Positions 1 through 9,059 of a DNA stretch of 64,000 bases are shown one piece after another. The position numbers were made by a program, and so were the translations under genes. Source of the DNA: Pedobacter polaris. GTDB taxonomy: Bacteria > Bacteroidota > Bacteroidia > Sphingobacteriales > Sphingobacteriaceae. The stretch's first letter is position 1, and each line of letters opens with the position of its first letter. Where the stretch lies: contig NZ_SWBR01000002.1 in assembly GCF_005116505.1 (NCBI RefSeq), forward strand, positions 1,178,314 through 1,242,313. Direction: 5' to 3'. The notes under the pieces were generated by a model. The model saw nothing but the letters and a program-made list of their open reading frames with translations, had not been told where the DNA came from and did no database searches.

Positions 1-3000
1 ATCAATCAAATAAAAACAATTGAGCTTACCACTCAAACCAAGGCCCATGTAACTCCCAATCATGCTGTTCAATTACATCTTGCCTACAAAAACTTAGATA
101 CTGTCTATTTTAAAATCTATAAAAGACCAATGGGTGAGCTTTTATACAATAAATTAAACAATAGAAAAGAGTTTTTTAACTTTTTAGAAAACAATAGAGA
201 GATTAGGGAATGGTTTGAAGTGGTACCAAAATCTAGCGATTACCAAACACATACTTTAGTAGCAAAAATTGAGGGTCTTACCTACGGTAATTATTTATTG
301 ATTTCTCAAAATACCAAAGCAAAAGAAGTAGAAACTATTTTTGCATATTCTACTTTTAACGTTACTGATTTAATAGTTACCAACAGACTAATTAGCAATG
401 GTATACACGAATATTTTGTAGTTAACGGAACCAATGGAATGCCTTTAAAAGGGGTTACCATTCAACAAGAACGGAATAATTACAACGGCAAAGGTTCATT
501 AGGCAAACTTTTAACAACAAACGATTTTGGTTATGCATCAACAGATGAAATTCAAAATATAAATACTGCACTTGTATTTTTAAAGCAAGATACCCTATCA
601 CTTCAAGTAAATAATTACAATAGAAGATATAACCAGGATGATGACGACAATAAAAAAGTAATCTTATTTACCGACAGACCAATTTATCGCCCCGGACAAA
701 CCATTTTTTATAAAGGTCTTTTTATTGATTATAAAGATGACAAGAACGTAATTCTAACAGGAGAAAAGTTAGACCTTACTTTTGAAGATGCAAATGGAAA
801 AGAGATTGAAGAGAAAACTGTAACCACCAATGAGTTTGGAACTTTTCAAGGTTCATTTACTATCCCTATGGGAAAACTAAATGGACAAATGCGACTAGAA
901 ACGGAATACGGTGGTATAAATATTCAAGTTGAAGAATATAAAAGACCCACTTTCGAAGTTGTTTTCGATAAGTTTAATCAGCAATACAAACTTAATGATA
1001 GCATAAAAGTACAAGGTAAAGCTTTGGCATTTTCTGGGTATTCGGTTAGCAATGCAAAGGTTTCGTATAAGATTTATCGCAGGATGATTTTCGATTATAG
1101 GTTAAGCTATAGTCAATCTTATGCTATTTATGGTGTTAACGCATTTCATAAACAGCAAATAGCCATTGGCACATCAACAACTAAAGCAGGTGGAAAATTT
1201 GAGTTTAACTTCTTTGCTAAAGCACCTAACGATAAAACGAATTATGCCTTTGAAATTGAGGTAACGCTAACTGATTTGAATGGAGAAACCAGAACAAAAT
1301 CTACAACTATAAATGTGGGTAAAAAAGATATTGCATTAACAGTAACCAACGACAACATGTTGTTTTTAAGTGCTAAAACAGACAGTATTTCTTTTTCTGT
1401 TACCAACTTAAACTACGTACCAATTAAGGCTTCAGTTAAAGCTGAATGGTTTTTACTAGAGGCACCAAACAGGCTAACCAATAAAAGTCCTTTTTACGCA
1501 GAGCAATATACTTTGAGCAAAGAAGAATTCATTAAGGCTTTTCCTAATGATGATTACAATAACGAACTCAATTTTGCAAAATGGCCTATCATTAAAACAC
1601 AATTTAATCAAAATAGCATAGTCGATAAAGGTCTAGGTAATTTTAAAATCAGTGAAAATGAACTGGCTTCTGGTTATTATAAAGTTAAATTTATTGCTAA
1701 AAACGAATTAAATGATACCACTTCTATTGAACGTTTTGTAACGGTGTATGGTAAAGAACCAACAACAATTAAAACTAATTTAGAATGGATTGTAGCAGAA
1801 AAAAACTTCATTTCTCTAAAAGAAAGTGCAGTATTTAGAGTTGCAGGTCTAACCAAAAACAGCAAAGCTTATTACGAGGTTTATTATAAAAATACCATCG
1901 TAGAAAAAGTTTGGCTAAATCTTTCACCAAAACAAACATTTGTTAAAATAACGCCGAAACCCAATTTTGAAGACGGTTTTGCAGTACAATTTACTATGGT
2001 AAACAATGGTAGCGTTTATAATTCATTGCAAAGAGTATATATCCAAGACCCTACGAAACAACTAGATATTAAATTTTTAACCTTTAGAGACAAGTTACAA
2101 CCTGGCGAAAAAGAGAGTTGGAAACTACAAATCAGCAATAAAAGTGGCGAAAAGGAAATGGCAGAAATGGTTGCCACTTTATATGATGCCTCTTTAGATG
2201 ATTTTAAAAGAATGAGTTGGAACCAGAACTTAAGAAATACTTTTAATTACGAGGAGTATGTATGGCAATTTAGCAACAACCAACTTAGTTACGGCAATGT
2301 GCTTTGGTTTTTGAGAACTTACATTGATTATAGCACAAAGATTAGGCAATATGAAAATCTAAATTTATTTGGCTACAACTATTATGGTGGTTATAATTAT
2401 GGTTATCGAAATTATATACAAAATCTCCAAAACAAGATAAAAAAGGGTATATCTGCGGAGGCTTCAAACAAGTTGGCAGAACTGGCAAAGGGAAAACTGC
2501 TATACGGAATTGTATTAGATAATGAGGGTTATGCGATACCTGGAGCAGTTGTAAAATCTGGAAAACTAAATACGGTAACTAACTATTATGGAGTTTACGC
2601 CATAGATGTAAAACCTGGCGATGAATTGACAGTAACATTTGTAGGTTATAAGACAAGCAAAGTAAAAGTTGGGCAAAAGAAAAGATTAGATTTTAAATTA
2701 CAGGCTAATGGAAATGCATTAAATGAAGTTGTAATTACTGGGGCGGGTGCAGTTATGAAACGTAAAGAAGTGACTGGTTCGGTTTCAACTTTGGATCAAG
2801 TTACATTAAGGGGGTCATCTAGTTTAGAAGGAAAAGTGGCTGGTGTTCAAACTAATCAAATTTATGGAAATAGCAGTCCAGATAATGATTTATTTAAAGA
2901 AGAGGAAGCTTTAAAAAATAGACCCAACACAAAACTTAATAATATTATTCCACGTACCAATTTCAATGAAACCGCTTTCTTTTACCCTCAATTAAAAACC

Positions 3001-5274
3001 AATGAAAATGGAGAAATAAACATTGAATTTACCATTCCACAATCGTTAACTCGGTATAAAATGATGGGGTTTGCTCATACTAAAGATTTAAAAACAGCAA
3101 CCATTAGCAATGAGTTAGTAACGCAAAAACAATTGGCCATTTCTGCAAATGCTCCACGTTTTTTCCGTGAAGGTGATACCATTTTGTTTAGTGCTAAACT
3201 GAATAACATATCGGGCAAAAAATTAAAAGGAGATGCTTATTTAGAGTTAAAAAATGCTTTAACAGGAAAAGTAATCCAAATTTTAAAAGTCGGCAATCAA
3301 CTTCAAAAAGATTTTGAATTAGAAAATGGCGGCAATGAGGTTTTAAAATGGACATTAATCATCCCAGCAGGCATTAGTGCTATAAGTTATAAGGTTGTAG
3401 CGCAAGCTGGAAAGTTTAGTGACGGTGAAGAAATGACCATTCCAGTTTTACCAAATTCAATGTTGGTTACAGAAAGTATGCCGATCAATGTTCGTGGCAA
3501 TACGAGTAAAACATTTACAATGGAGAAGCTGATCAATTCAGGTTCATCAAAAACCTTGCGCAATCAGGCTGTTACTTTCGAGTTTACTTCAAACCCTATT
3601 TGGTACGCTGTACAAGCTCTACCTTACTTAATGGAATATCCTTATGAGTGTGCAGAACAAACTTTCAGTCGTTTTTACGCCAATAGTTTTGCAACAGGAA
3701 TTATCAATAGTTCACCAAAAATCAAAGAGGTATTTAATCAGTGGCAAAATACGAAAAACGGGGAAGCTCTTTTATCAAATTTGGAGAAGAATCCAGAGCT
3801 GAAATCAATTTTATTAGAAGAAACACCTTGGGTTAGAAATGCTAATAATGAAACGGAACGCAAAAAAAGATTAGCTGCTTTATTTGATTTAAACCGAATG
3901 ACTTATGAATTAAAGAGCAATTTCGAAAAGTTAGAAAAGATGCAATATAATGATGGTTCTTTCCCTTGGTTTACTGGAATGGAGGGTAATCGGTACATCA
4001 CCCAACACATCGTTTTAGGAATTGGTCAACTTAAAAAACTAAAACTAATAGACGATAAAACTTACCCAACGTTAAACGCAATGTTAAATAAAGCAATTAT
4101 CTATTTGGATAAAGAGTTGGTAAAAGATTATAAGAATGAAATAGCCGGAAAGCATTTAGATTATATGCAATTACATTATTTATTTGCAAGAAGTTATACC
4201 AATCAAATTAACACAAATCCAGATTTTATAAAAGCAAAAGACTTTTACCTAAAAAGAATTGCAACAAATTGGAAAACTTTTAGCAGCTATCAATTAGGGC
4301 AAACTGCCTTAGTTTTACATAGAAATGGAAATAAGACTGAGCCTATAAAAATTATTAACCTACTTAAACAAACCGCTCAACAGCATGAGGAAATGGGAAT
4401 GTATTGGGCAGATAATAAAAGTGGTTGGTGGTGGTACCAAAGTCCGATTGAAACACAATCTTTATTAATTGAAGCATTTGATGAAGTTGTTGCTGACAGT
4501 AAATCTGTTGAGGAAATGAAAATTTGGTTATTAAAGAACAAACAGACCAATGATTGGAAAACTACCAAAGCAACCGCAGCTGCTTGTTATGCTTTATTAA
4601 TGAAAGGTTATGATTTGCTTGCAGAGTCTGCTGAACCAGAAATTTTAATCGGCAACCAAACTCTTACTGATTTAGGTTTTGCCAATAACCGAAAAGAAGC
4701 TGGCACGGGCTATCAAAAAGTTACCATTGCTGGTGTTGCCGTTAAACCAGAAATGGGTAAAGTTGAAATAAAAAATAACAATAAAACCATTGCGTGGGGT
4801 GCCTTATATTGGCAATATTTTGAGCAATTAGATAAAATTACACCTGCAAATACAGGCGTAAAAATTAAAAAACAATTATTTATTCAGAATAATACGACCA
4901 AAGGCAATATTTTAACCCCATTAACAACTGCTAACGTGCTTACTCCTGGCGATTTAGTGAAAGTACGTATCGAAATTTATAGTGACAGAGACATGGAATA
5001 TGTTCACTTAAAAGACATGAGATCAGCTGGTTTTGAACCTGTAAATGTAATATCTAGATACAAGTATCAAGATGGGTTAGGTTATTATGAAAGCACAAAA
5101 GATGCCAGCACTAATTTCTTCATCGGCTATATGCGCAAAGGAACTTATGTTTTTGAATATGAACTTAGAGTTACTCATGCAGGCAATTTTAGTAATGGAA
5201 TTACTTCATTACAATGCATGTATGCACCAGAGTTTACCACACATAGTGAAGGTATAAGAGTAAACGTAAAGTGA
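1..5274 (+). CDS. Alpha-2-macroglobulin family protein with internal CarboxypepD_reg and TonB-plug-like insert (5' end cut by window)
   Basis: The reading frame is open from base 1, so the ATG at 130 is internal and the true start lies upstream of the window. An MG2 domain is marked by DRPIYRPGQ (about 676-702). A carboxypeptidase-regulatory-like domain (about 2495-2700) and a SusC-like plug motif with EVVITGAGA and VTGSVS (about 2715-2870) are inserted mid-protein. The A2M domain follows, then the thioester motif CAEQ at 3649-3660, a helical TED-like segment and C-terminal MG domains. Family members trap or inhibit proteases through the Cys-Gln thioester, usually at the envelope; in Bacteroidota many are outer-membrane lipoproteins. 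The lipoprotein signal cannot be seen here because the 5' end is missing. The family call is firm; the function of the plug-like insert is unknown. Confidence 0.93.
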   Translation: MNQIKTIELTTQTKAHVTPNHAVQLHLAYKNLDTVYFKIYKRPMGELLYNKLNNRKEFFNFLENNREIREWFEVVPKSSDYQTHTLVAKIEGLTYGNYLLISQNTKAKEVETIFAYSTFNVTDLIVTNRLISNGIHEYFVVNGTNGMPLKGVTIQQERNNYNGKGSLGKLLTTNDFGYASTDEIQNINTALVFLKQDTLSLQVNNYNRRYNQDDDDNKKVILFTDRPIYRPGQTIFYKGLFIDYKDDKNVILTGEKLDLTFEDANGKEIEEKTVTTNEFGTFQGSFTIPMGKLNGQMRLETEYGGINIQVEEYKRPTFEVVFDKFNQQYKLNDSIKVQGKALAFSGYSVSNAKVSYKIYRRMIFDYRLSYSQSYAIYGVNAFHKQQIAIGTSTTKAGGKFEFNFFAKAPNDKTNYAFEIEVTLTDLNGETRTKSTTINVGKKDIALTVTNDNMLFLSAKTDSISFSVTNLNYVPIKASVKAEWFLLEAPNRLTNKSPFYAEQYTLSKEEFIKAFPNDDYNNELNFAKWPIIKTQFNQNSIVDKGLGNFKISENELASGYYKVKFIAKNELNDTTSIERFVTVYGKEPTTIKTNLEWIVAEKNFISLKESAVFRVAGLTKNSKAYYEVYYKNTIVEKVWLNLSPKQTFVKITPKPNFEDGFAVQFTMVNNGSVYNSLQRVYIQDPTKQLDIKFLTFRDKLQPGEKESWKLQISNKSGEKEMAEMVATLYDASLDDFKRMSWNQNLRNTFNYEEYVWQFSNNQLSYGNVLWFLRTYIDYSTKIRQYENLNLFGYNYYGGYNYGYRNYIQNLQNKIKKGISAEASNKLAELAKGKLLYGIVLDNEGYAIPGAVVKSGKLNTVTNYYGVYAIDVKPGDELTVTFVGYKTSKVKVGQKKRLDFKLQANGNALNEVVITGAGAVMKRKEVTGSVSTLDQVTLRGSSSLEGKVAGVQTNQIYGNSSPDNDLFKEEEALKNRPNTKLNNIIPRTNFNETAFFYPQLKTNENGEINIEFTIPQSLTRYKMMGFAHTKDLKTATISNELVTQKQLAISANAPRFFREGDTILFSAKLNNISGKKLKGDAYLELKNALTGKVIQILKVGNQLQKDFELENGGNEVLKWTLIIPAGISAISYKVVAQAGKFSDGEEMTIPVLPNSMLVTESMPINVRGNTSKTFTMEKLINSGSSKTLRNQAVTFEFTSNPIWYAVQALPYLMEYPYECAEQTFSRFYANSFATGIINSSPKIKEVFNQWQNTKNGEALLSNLEKNPELKSILLEETPWVRNANNETERKKRLAALFDLNRMTYELKSNFEKLEKMQYNDGSFPWFTGMEGNRYITQHIVLGIGQLKKLKLIDDKTYPTLNAMLNKAIIYLDKELVKDYKNEIAGKHLDYMQLHYLFARSYTNQINTNPDFIKAKDFYLKRIATNWKTFSSYQLGQTALVLHRNGNKTEPIKIINLLKQTAQQHEEMGMYWADNKSGWWWYQSPIETQSLLIEAFDEVVADSKSVEEMKIWLLKNKQTNDWKTTKATAAACYALLMKGYDLLAESAEPEILIGNQTLTDLGFANNRKEAGTGYQKVTIAGVAVKPEMGKVEIKNNNKTIAWGALYWQYFEQLDKITPANTGVKIKKQLFIQNNTTKGNILTPLTTANVLTPGDLVKVRIEIYSDRDMEYVHLKDMRSAGFEPVNVISRYKYQDGLGYYESTKDASTNFFIGYMRKGTYVFEYELRVTHAGNFSNGITSLQCMYAPEFTTHSEGIRVNVK

Positions 5275-5358
5275 TGAAAAATACCGAGAAATAAGTATTG
5301 TAGTAAATTTTCTTCCTAGTTAGTTTTGGTTAACTATTAAACCATAAAACAAATCAAA

Positions 5359-5643
5359 ATGACACAGGGAAAAAAATTTTTAATGATGGCAATGGCGCTT
5401 CCATTGCTAGTTACTGGCTGCGAGCTTTTTGAAGCAGAACCAGAAGAAGAAACAAAAAAAGTTGACAATACAACTTATACTTACAGCTACACTTGTGCAA
5501 CTGGCAAAAAAAATACAATTCAAATTCCGAATAGGCTTTCTTCTTCTTGCAAAGCAAATTGGGAATACTATGCAAGAACCTATGGTTGCAATGATGCCAA
5601 CAATTTTGCAGAAGCAGAAAAAAGAAAGGGCCAATGCCCATGA
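5359..5643 (+). CDS. Small cysteine-containing lipoprotein, unknown function
   Basis: A 94-residue protein with an N-terminal signal ending in the lipobox LVTGC (Cys about residue 21), followed by a Glu-rich linker (EAEPEEETKK) and a short domain with four further Cys. It is therefore probably a lipid-anchored envelope protein with two possible disulfides. The stop codon overlaps the ATG of the next secreted protein (ATGA at 5640-5643), so the two are probably translationally coupled and work together. No family is recognised. Confidence 0.75.
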   Translation: MTQGKKFLMMAMALPLLVTGCELFEAEPEEETKKVDNTTYTYSYTCATGKKNTIQIPNRLSSSCKANWEYYARTYGCNDANNFAEAEKRKGQCP

Positions 5644-6215
5644 GAACCTTACTTTTTGTTATGTTAGTTTGTGCCACTACTTTTGTAAGGGCACAAATTA
5701 AATTAATATCCGGTCAATACACTACTGAGGATGGCTATTATACTGTAACTATAAATTACAACCAAAACAGTTTAACCTTAATTGAACCTAATTTAACTTC
5801 TACATACAACAGAGTTGAAGGAAATATTTTTTCATACGTACACCAAAGAAACAATGTTGATTATCGAATTGAGGTTATCAATCCTTCAACCATTCAGACT
5901 TTTAAACAAGGAGTAGCAAATAGCAGGCACACCATTAAATTAACCAGCACAAGCAATGTTGCCAGTTCAGAGCAGTTTAAAACTTACTATGCAATGGCAG
6001 AACGTTACAAGGCAAAAATGCTTACTGATAAAAAAGATGCTCAATTGTGGTCTTTTTGTGCAGCGGCAGCAATGGCTCGTAGTACAATGAACGATGAAGG
6101 TTTTAAAAATTATGCAACTAAAGTTTCCTCATCAATTAAATTGATTACCATCAACAAAGCTAAATGTCCTTGTGAAGATGCAATTCCTACTGATATTTGG
6201 AATAAAGCAAACTAG
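5640..6215 (+). CDS. Secreted hypothetical protein
   Basis: The ATG at 5640 is preferred over the one at 5634 because it forms an ATGA overlap with the upstream lipoprotein stop and leaves a clean signal peptide (MRTLLFVMLVCATTFVRAQ, cleavage after Ala). The mature part is about 170 residues. It opens with a beta-rich stretch (ISGQYTTEDGYYTVTINY) and has a helical C-terminal half with a Cys pair near the end (KCPCEDAIP). It is probably periplasmic. I do not recognise the family. Coupling to the lipoprotein suggests a joint envelope role, which is inference. Confidence 0.75.
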   Translation: MRTLLFVMLVCATTFVRAQIKLISGQYTTEDGYYTVTINYNQNSLTLIEPNLTSTYNRVEGNIFSYVHQRNNVDYRIEVINPSTIQTFKQGVANSRHTIKLTSTSNVASSEQFKTYYAMAERYKAKMLTDKKDAQLWSFCAAAAMARSTMNDEGFKNYATKVSSSIKLITINKAKCPCEDAIPTDIWNKAN

Positions 6216-6329
6216 TAAATAAAATCATTAAGAATGTCTTAGTACTAAACTAGGACATTTTTATTTTAAGCCTCAGCTAAAAATATTAACTTAGATTTTT
6301 TTACAAATCAAATAAGCGAAGAAACTTAG

Positions 6330-6962
6330 ATGCGCATTAACCGTAATTTTTTATTTATTTCTCTTTTTACGTTAATCATCACTTTTGTAATTTTAAGTAT
6401 ATTAGTTATTCGTCATCCAGTACCTGCACTAGATATCTCTATTTCCTTATTTATTCAAAAATTTCATTCAGACACGCTGGATAAAATAATGCTAGCGATT
6501 AGCTTCTTTGGAGAATTACCTTGGTCTTTATTGATGGTTTTGGTTGTTGCAGCTGTATTTTTTTTATTTAAATATCGAAGAGAATCCTATTTTATTACCT
6601 CAATTTTATTATCTGGATTAGTTATTTTAGGAATTAAAAGCGTCATAGATAGACCAAGACCTACTGCTTTTTATGTTCGTTTGGTAGAAATTAATAGGTT
6701 TCAAAGCTTCCCGAGTGGTCATGTAATGTCTTATGTATTATTCTTTGGTTTCATAATTATATTAATGAAAACAATGAAAAATATCCCAGCTAATACAAGA
6801 AAATCAGTAATTTATATTTCTGCTTTTTTAATGGTAGCCATTCCTTTTTCGAGAGTTTACTTGGGTGCACATTGGCCTAGTGATACGATAGGTGGATTTA
6901 TTTTAGGACTAATTTGCTTATTTCCGCTTTGCTACTTTTATTTCAAAAAGAAACGGGGATAA
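6330..6962 (+). CDS. PAP2-family membrane phosphatase
   Basis: A 210-residue polytopic protein with about five to six hydrophobic segments. It carries all three phosphatase motifs: KX6RP (K103-P111), PSGH (128-131) and SRX5HX3D (S174, R175, H181, D185). PAP2 enzymes dephosphorylate lipid phosphates such as undecaprenyl pyrophosphate or phosphatidic acid at the outer face of the inner membrane. The substrate cannot be told from sequence alone. The last codons lie inside a roughly 75-bp element that recurs about 300 bp downstream. Confidence 0.92.
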   Translation: MRINRNFLFISLFTLIITFVILSILVIRHPVPALDISISLFIQKFHSDTLDKIMLAISFFGELPWSLLMVLVVAAVFFLFKYRRESYFITSILLSGLVILGIKSVIDRPRPTAFYVRLVEINRFQSFPSGHVMSYVLFFGFIIILMKTMKNIPANTRKSVIYISAFLMVAIPFSRVYLGAHWPSDTIGGFILGLICLFPLCYFYFKKKRG

Positions 6963-7019
6963 AGCCTTGGCCCCATCCCCGTCATCTAAATTAACGCTCT
7001 CGTATATATAGACGCTCAA
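6945..7019 (+). repeat. Direct repeat, copy 1 (overlaps PAP2 3' end)
   Basis: About 75 bp matching 7253-7327 at roughly 80 % identity. It begins in the last codons of the PAP2 gene and contains the inverted repeat ACGGGGAT/ATCCCCGT (a terminator-like stem) followed by the shared core CATCTAAATTAACGCTCTC and ATATATAGACG. Confidence 0.7.
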
Positions 7020-7459
7020 TATTTTAGATTATTGTATAATCAAAAAAAAATTTCCTACTCCTAACAGCTATAAGCCAGTTCCATTACCCTAATCTCTACC
7101 AATTCCGCGTCATTGCTGTTGTTAAAGTTCTTTTGTAATTATTAATAATTAAAAGCTAAAAGGAGATTGCCACAGCCGATGAAAAATCGGCTTCGCAAAG
7201 ACGATGAAAATTATCAGTTTCTTCATTGTGACCTAGTGATTAGAAAAGCTTTAAAAAAGAGACGGAGATAAAACCTAAGTCTTATCCCCGCCATCTAAAT
7301 TAACGCTCTCACATATATAGACGTCTATTTTTTAAGTTTATTATACTAACCTTAATTTTTTTTAAACTTTTTTTATTCCTATCATAAGCAGCACAGCTAG
7401 TGAATAATTTTATTTTATTACTAATTTTTTTAGCATATATTTGTTAATCATTAATTAAT
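6963..7459. other. 497-bp gene-free interval with repeats
   Basis: This interval holds both copies of the 75-bp direct repeat. Between them is a palindrome, AGCCGAT/ATCGGCT at 7174-7192, inside a GAGATTGCCAC...CGCAAAGACG context of the kind common in Bacteroidota intergenic regions. No open frame with a plausible start was found. The last 120 bp before 7460 are very A+T-rich and probably hold the promoter of the nuclease gene, but I see no clear TAnnTTTG box. Confidence 0.6.
7253..7327 (+). repeat. Direct repeat, copy 2
   Basis: Second copy of the element at 6945-7019. The stem here is imperfect (CGGAGAT/ATCCCCG) while the CATCTAAATTAACGCTCTC core is retained exactly. Confidence 0.7.
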
Positions 7460-8836
7460 ATGTTGTACGCAGTTGTAGATATCGAAACCACCGGAGGCTA
7501 TGCAGCAGCGCATGGCATTACAGAAATTGCCATCAAAATTCATGATGGTGAAATAGTTATCGATAGCTATGAAACACTAATTAATCCAAATCAACACATT
7601 CCAGTCCATATACAGGCACTAACTGGAATTGACAATGAAATGGTTGCTAATGCACCTGATTTTAAAGAAGTTGCTGATGAAATTTATAATTTATTACACG
7701 ATAAAACTTTTGTAGCACATAACGTAAATTTCGATTACTCCTTTATTCGCCACCATTTAGATGCCTGCGGTTATACCTTAAATATTAAAAAGCTCTGTAC
7801 TGTAAGGCTAAGCAGAAAAATATTCCCAGGTCTCCCCTCCTATAGTTTGGGCAAGCTTTGCAATTCATTGGCTGTTCCCTTAAACAACAGACACAGAGCT
7901 GGAGGAGATGCAGCTGCTACAGCTATTATACTAGGAATGCTAATTGCCAAAGACGAGGATGGATTAATAAGCGATACCTTAAAAAAGACCTCTAAAGAAC
8001 AAACTTTACCACCTAATTTACATCGCTCTGAAATTGATAAATTACCAAATTTACCCGGTGTTTATTATTTTAAAAACGAAAAGGGTAAAGTAGTATATGT
8101 TGGCAAAGCAAAACAATTAAAAAAGAGAGTTTGCACTCATTTTAGCGGAAATAGCATCAGTATGCAAAGGCAAAACTTTTTAAGAAGCATACATAGTATA
8201 GATTTTCAAACTTGTGGTACAGAATTAATGGCTTTTATTTTAGAAGCTGCCGAAATTAAAAAACTTTGGCCAGAAAATAATAGGGCAATGAAACGCTTTG
8301 AACAGAAATACTCATTGTATCATTTCGAAGATCAAAATGGCTATATCCGCCTCGGAATTGATAAATATAAAAAAAATGGCGCTGCACTTTATAGTTTCAA
8401 TAACTTATTAGAAGGACATCAATTGTTAAGAACAATGATAGCAGATCATAAACTTTGTGAAAAACTATGTTTCATTCAAACGTTAAAATCAGCCTGCACT
8501 GGCCACTCTAATGGTACTTGTCAAGGTGCTTGCATTGGCGAGGAAAGCACTGCTCTTTATAATTTTAAGGTAAAGCGAGCCATTGCGGCATTACAAAACT
8601 TATTACCTTCTTTTGCATTAATAGACAGCGGCAGATCAGAGGATGAAAAAAGTTGCTTATGGGTAGAAAAAGGTAAATTTTACGGCATGGGTTATATCTC
8701 GGATTATGTAGACATTACTGATTTAGAAACCTTAAAATCAGCCATTATACCCTACCCATCGAATGACTATATTATGAATATGATCCTATCTCATAGCTCT
8801 CAATTTCCACAAAAAACTATTTCATTGGCTTTTTAA
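7460..8836 (+). CDS. DEDDh 3'-5' exonuclease fused to UvrC-type GIY-YIG nuclease domain
   Basis: A 458-residue, two-domain protein. Residues 1-165 form a DnaQ/PolC-type DEDDh exonuclease with D7 and E9 (VDIETTGG), D92 (NFDYSF), H145 and D150 (HRAGGD). Residues about 195-280 form a GIY-YIG domain (GVYYF...VVYVGKAKQLKKRV), as in the N-terminal half of UvrC and in Cho. The C-terminal part has several Cys (CTGHSNGTCQGAC) but no helix-hairpin-helix that I can recognise. Such fusions occur in Bacteroidota and Actinobacteria and are thought to act in DNA repair. It probably incises and trims damaged DNA outside the UvrABC pathway; that role is inferred. Confidence 0.88.
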   Translation: MLYAVVDIETTGGYAAAHGITEIAIKIHDGEIVIDSYETLINPNQHIPVHIQALTGIDNEMVANAPDFKEVADEIYNLLHDKTFVAHNVNFDYSFIRHHLDACGYTLNIKKLCTVRLSRKIFPGLPSYSLGKLCNSLAVPLNNRHRAGGDAAATAIILGMLIAKDEDGLISDTLKKTSKEQTLPPNLHRSEIDKLPNLPGVYYFKNEKGKVVYVGKAKQLKKRVCTHFSGNSISMQRQNFLRSIHSIDFQTCGTELMAFILEAAEIKKLWPENNRAMKRFEQKYSLYHFEDQNGYIRLGIDKYKKNGAALYSFNNLLEGHQLLRTMIADHKLCEKLCFIQTLKSACTGHSNGTCQGACIGEESTALYNFKVKRAIAALQNLLPSFALIDSGRSEDEKSCLWVEKGKFYGMGYISDYVDITDLETLKSAIIPYPSNDYIMNMILSHSSQFPQKTISLAF

Positions 8837-8897
8837 GTAAGTAATTTGTTTTCATTGTAATTGTTGCTAGTTATGTTTACATATAGATTAATTTATA

Positions 8898-8980
8898 CAG
8901 TGCTGTCATTCCGACTTTGGAGGAATCTAATAGTAAAAAAATTCAATTCTGAAATTCTTCGCTTCGCTCTGAATCGTAAA
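8898..8980. repeat. Degenerate intergenic repeat
   Basis: GTCATTCCGAC...GGAGGAATCTAAT followed by GAAATTCTTCGCTTCGCTC resembles the 'GTCATTCTGAG...CGAAGAATCT' class of intergenic elements; a cleaner copy lies at 35107-35185 in this window. No ORF is present. Confidence 0.5.
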
Positions 8981-8997
8981 AACCTCTAATAAGTAAA

Positions 8998-9053
8998 AAG
9001 TACCATTTTAAATAAAGATTATACCTTTAATGAAAGGTTATTAAATGGTACTT
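8998..9053. promoter_or_regulatory. Nested inverted repeats at the AraC gene start
   Basis: Perfect 11-bp arms AAGTACCATTT (8998-9008) and AAATGGTACTT (9043-9053) enclose an inner hairpin ACCTTT-AATG-AAAGGT (9023-9038). The right arm overlaps the -7-like box TACTTTTG. This could be an operator for autoregulation or an RNA hairpin. Confidence 0.5.
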
Positions 9054-9056
9054 TTG
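9026..9056 (+). promoter_or_regulatory. Candidate promoter of the AraC-type regulator
   Basis: TTTA (9026-9029), a 19-bp spacer and TACTTTTG (9049-9056) fit the Bacteroidota TTTG-N19-TAnnTTTG pattern with one mismatch in the -33 box. If real, transcription starts around 9060, which rules out translation from the ATG at 9045. Confidence 0.5.
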
Positions 9057-9059
9057 TAT

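Noticed and set aside
130..132. ATG at 130 as the start of the alpha-2-macroglobulin gene
   Set aside because: The frame is open back to base 1 with protein-like sequence (NQIKTIELTTQTKAHVTPNH), so the gene begins outside the window.
5407..5701. Three other frames overlapping the small lipoprotein gene
   Set aside because: The plus-strand frame at 5359 has a lipobox and ATGA coupling; the others are Phe/Lys-rich shadows of an A-rich sequence.
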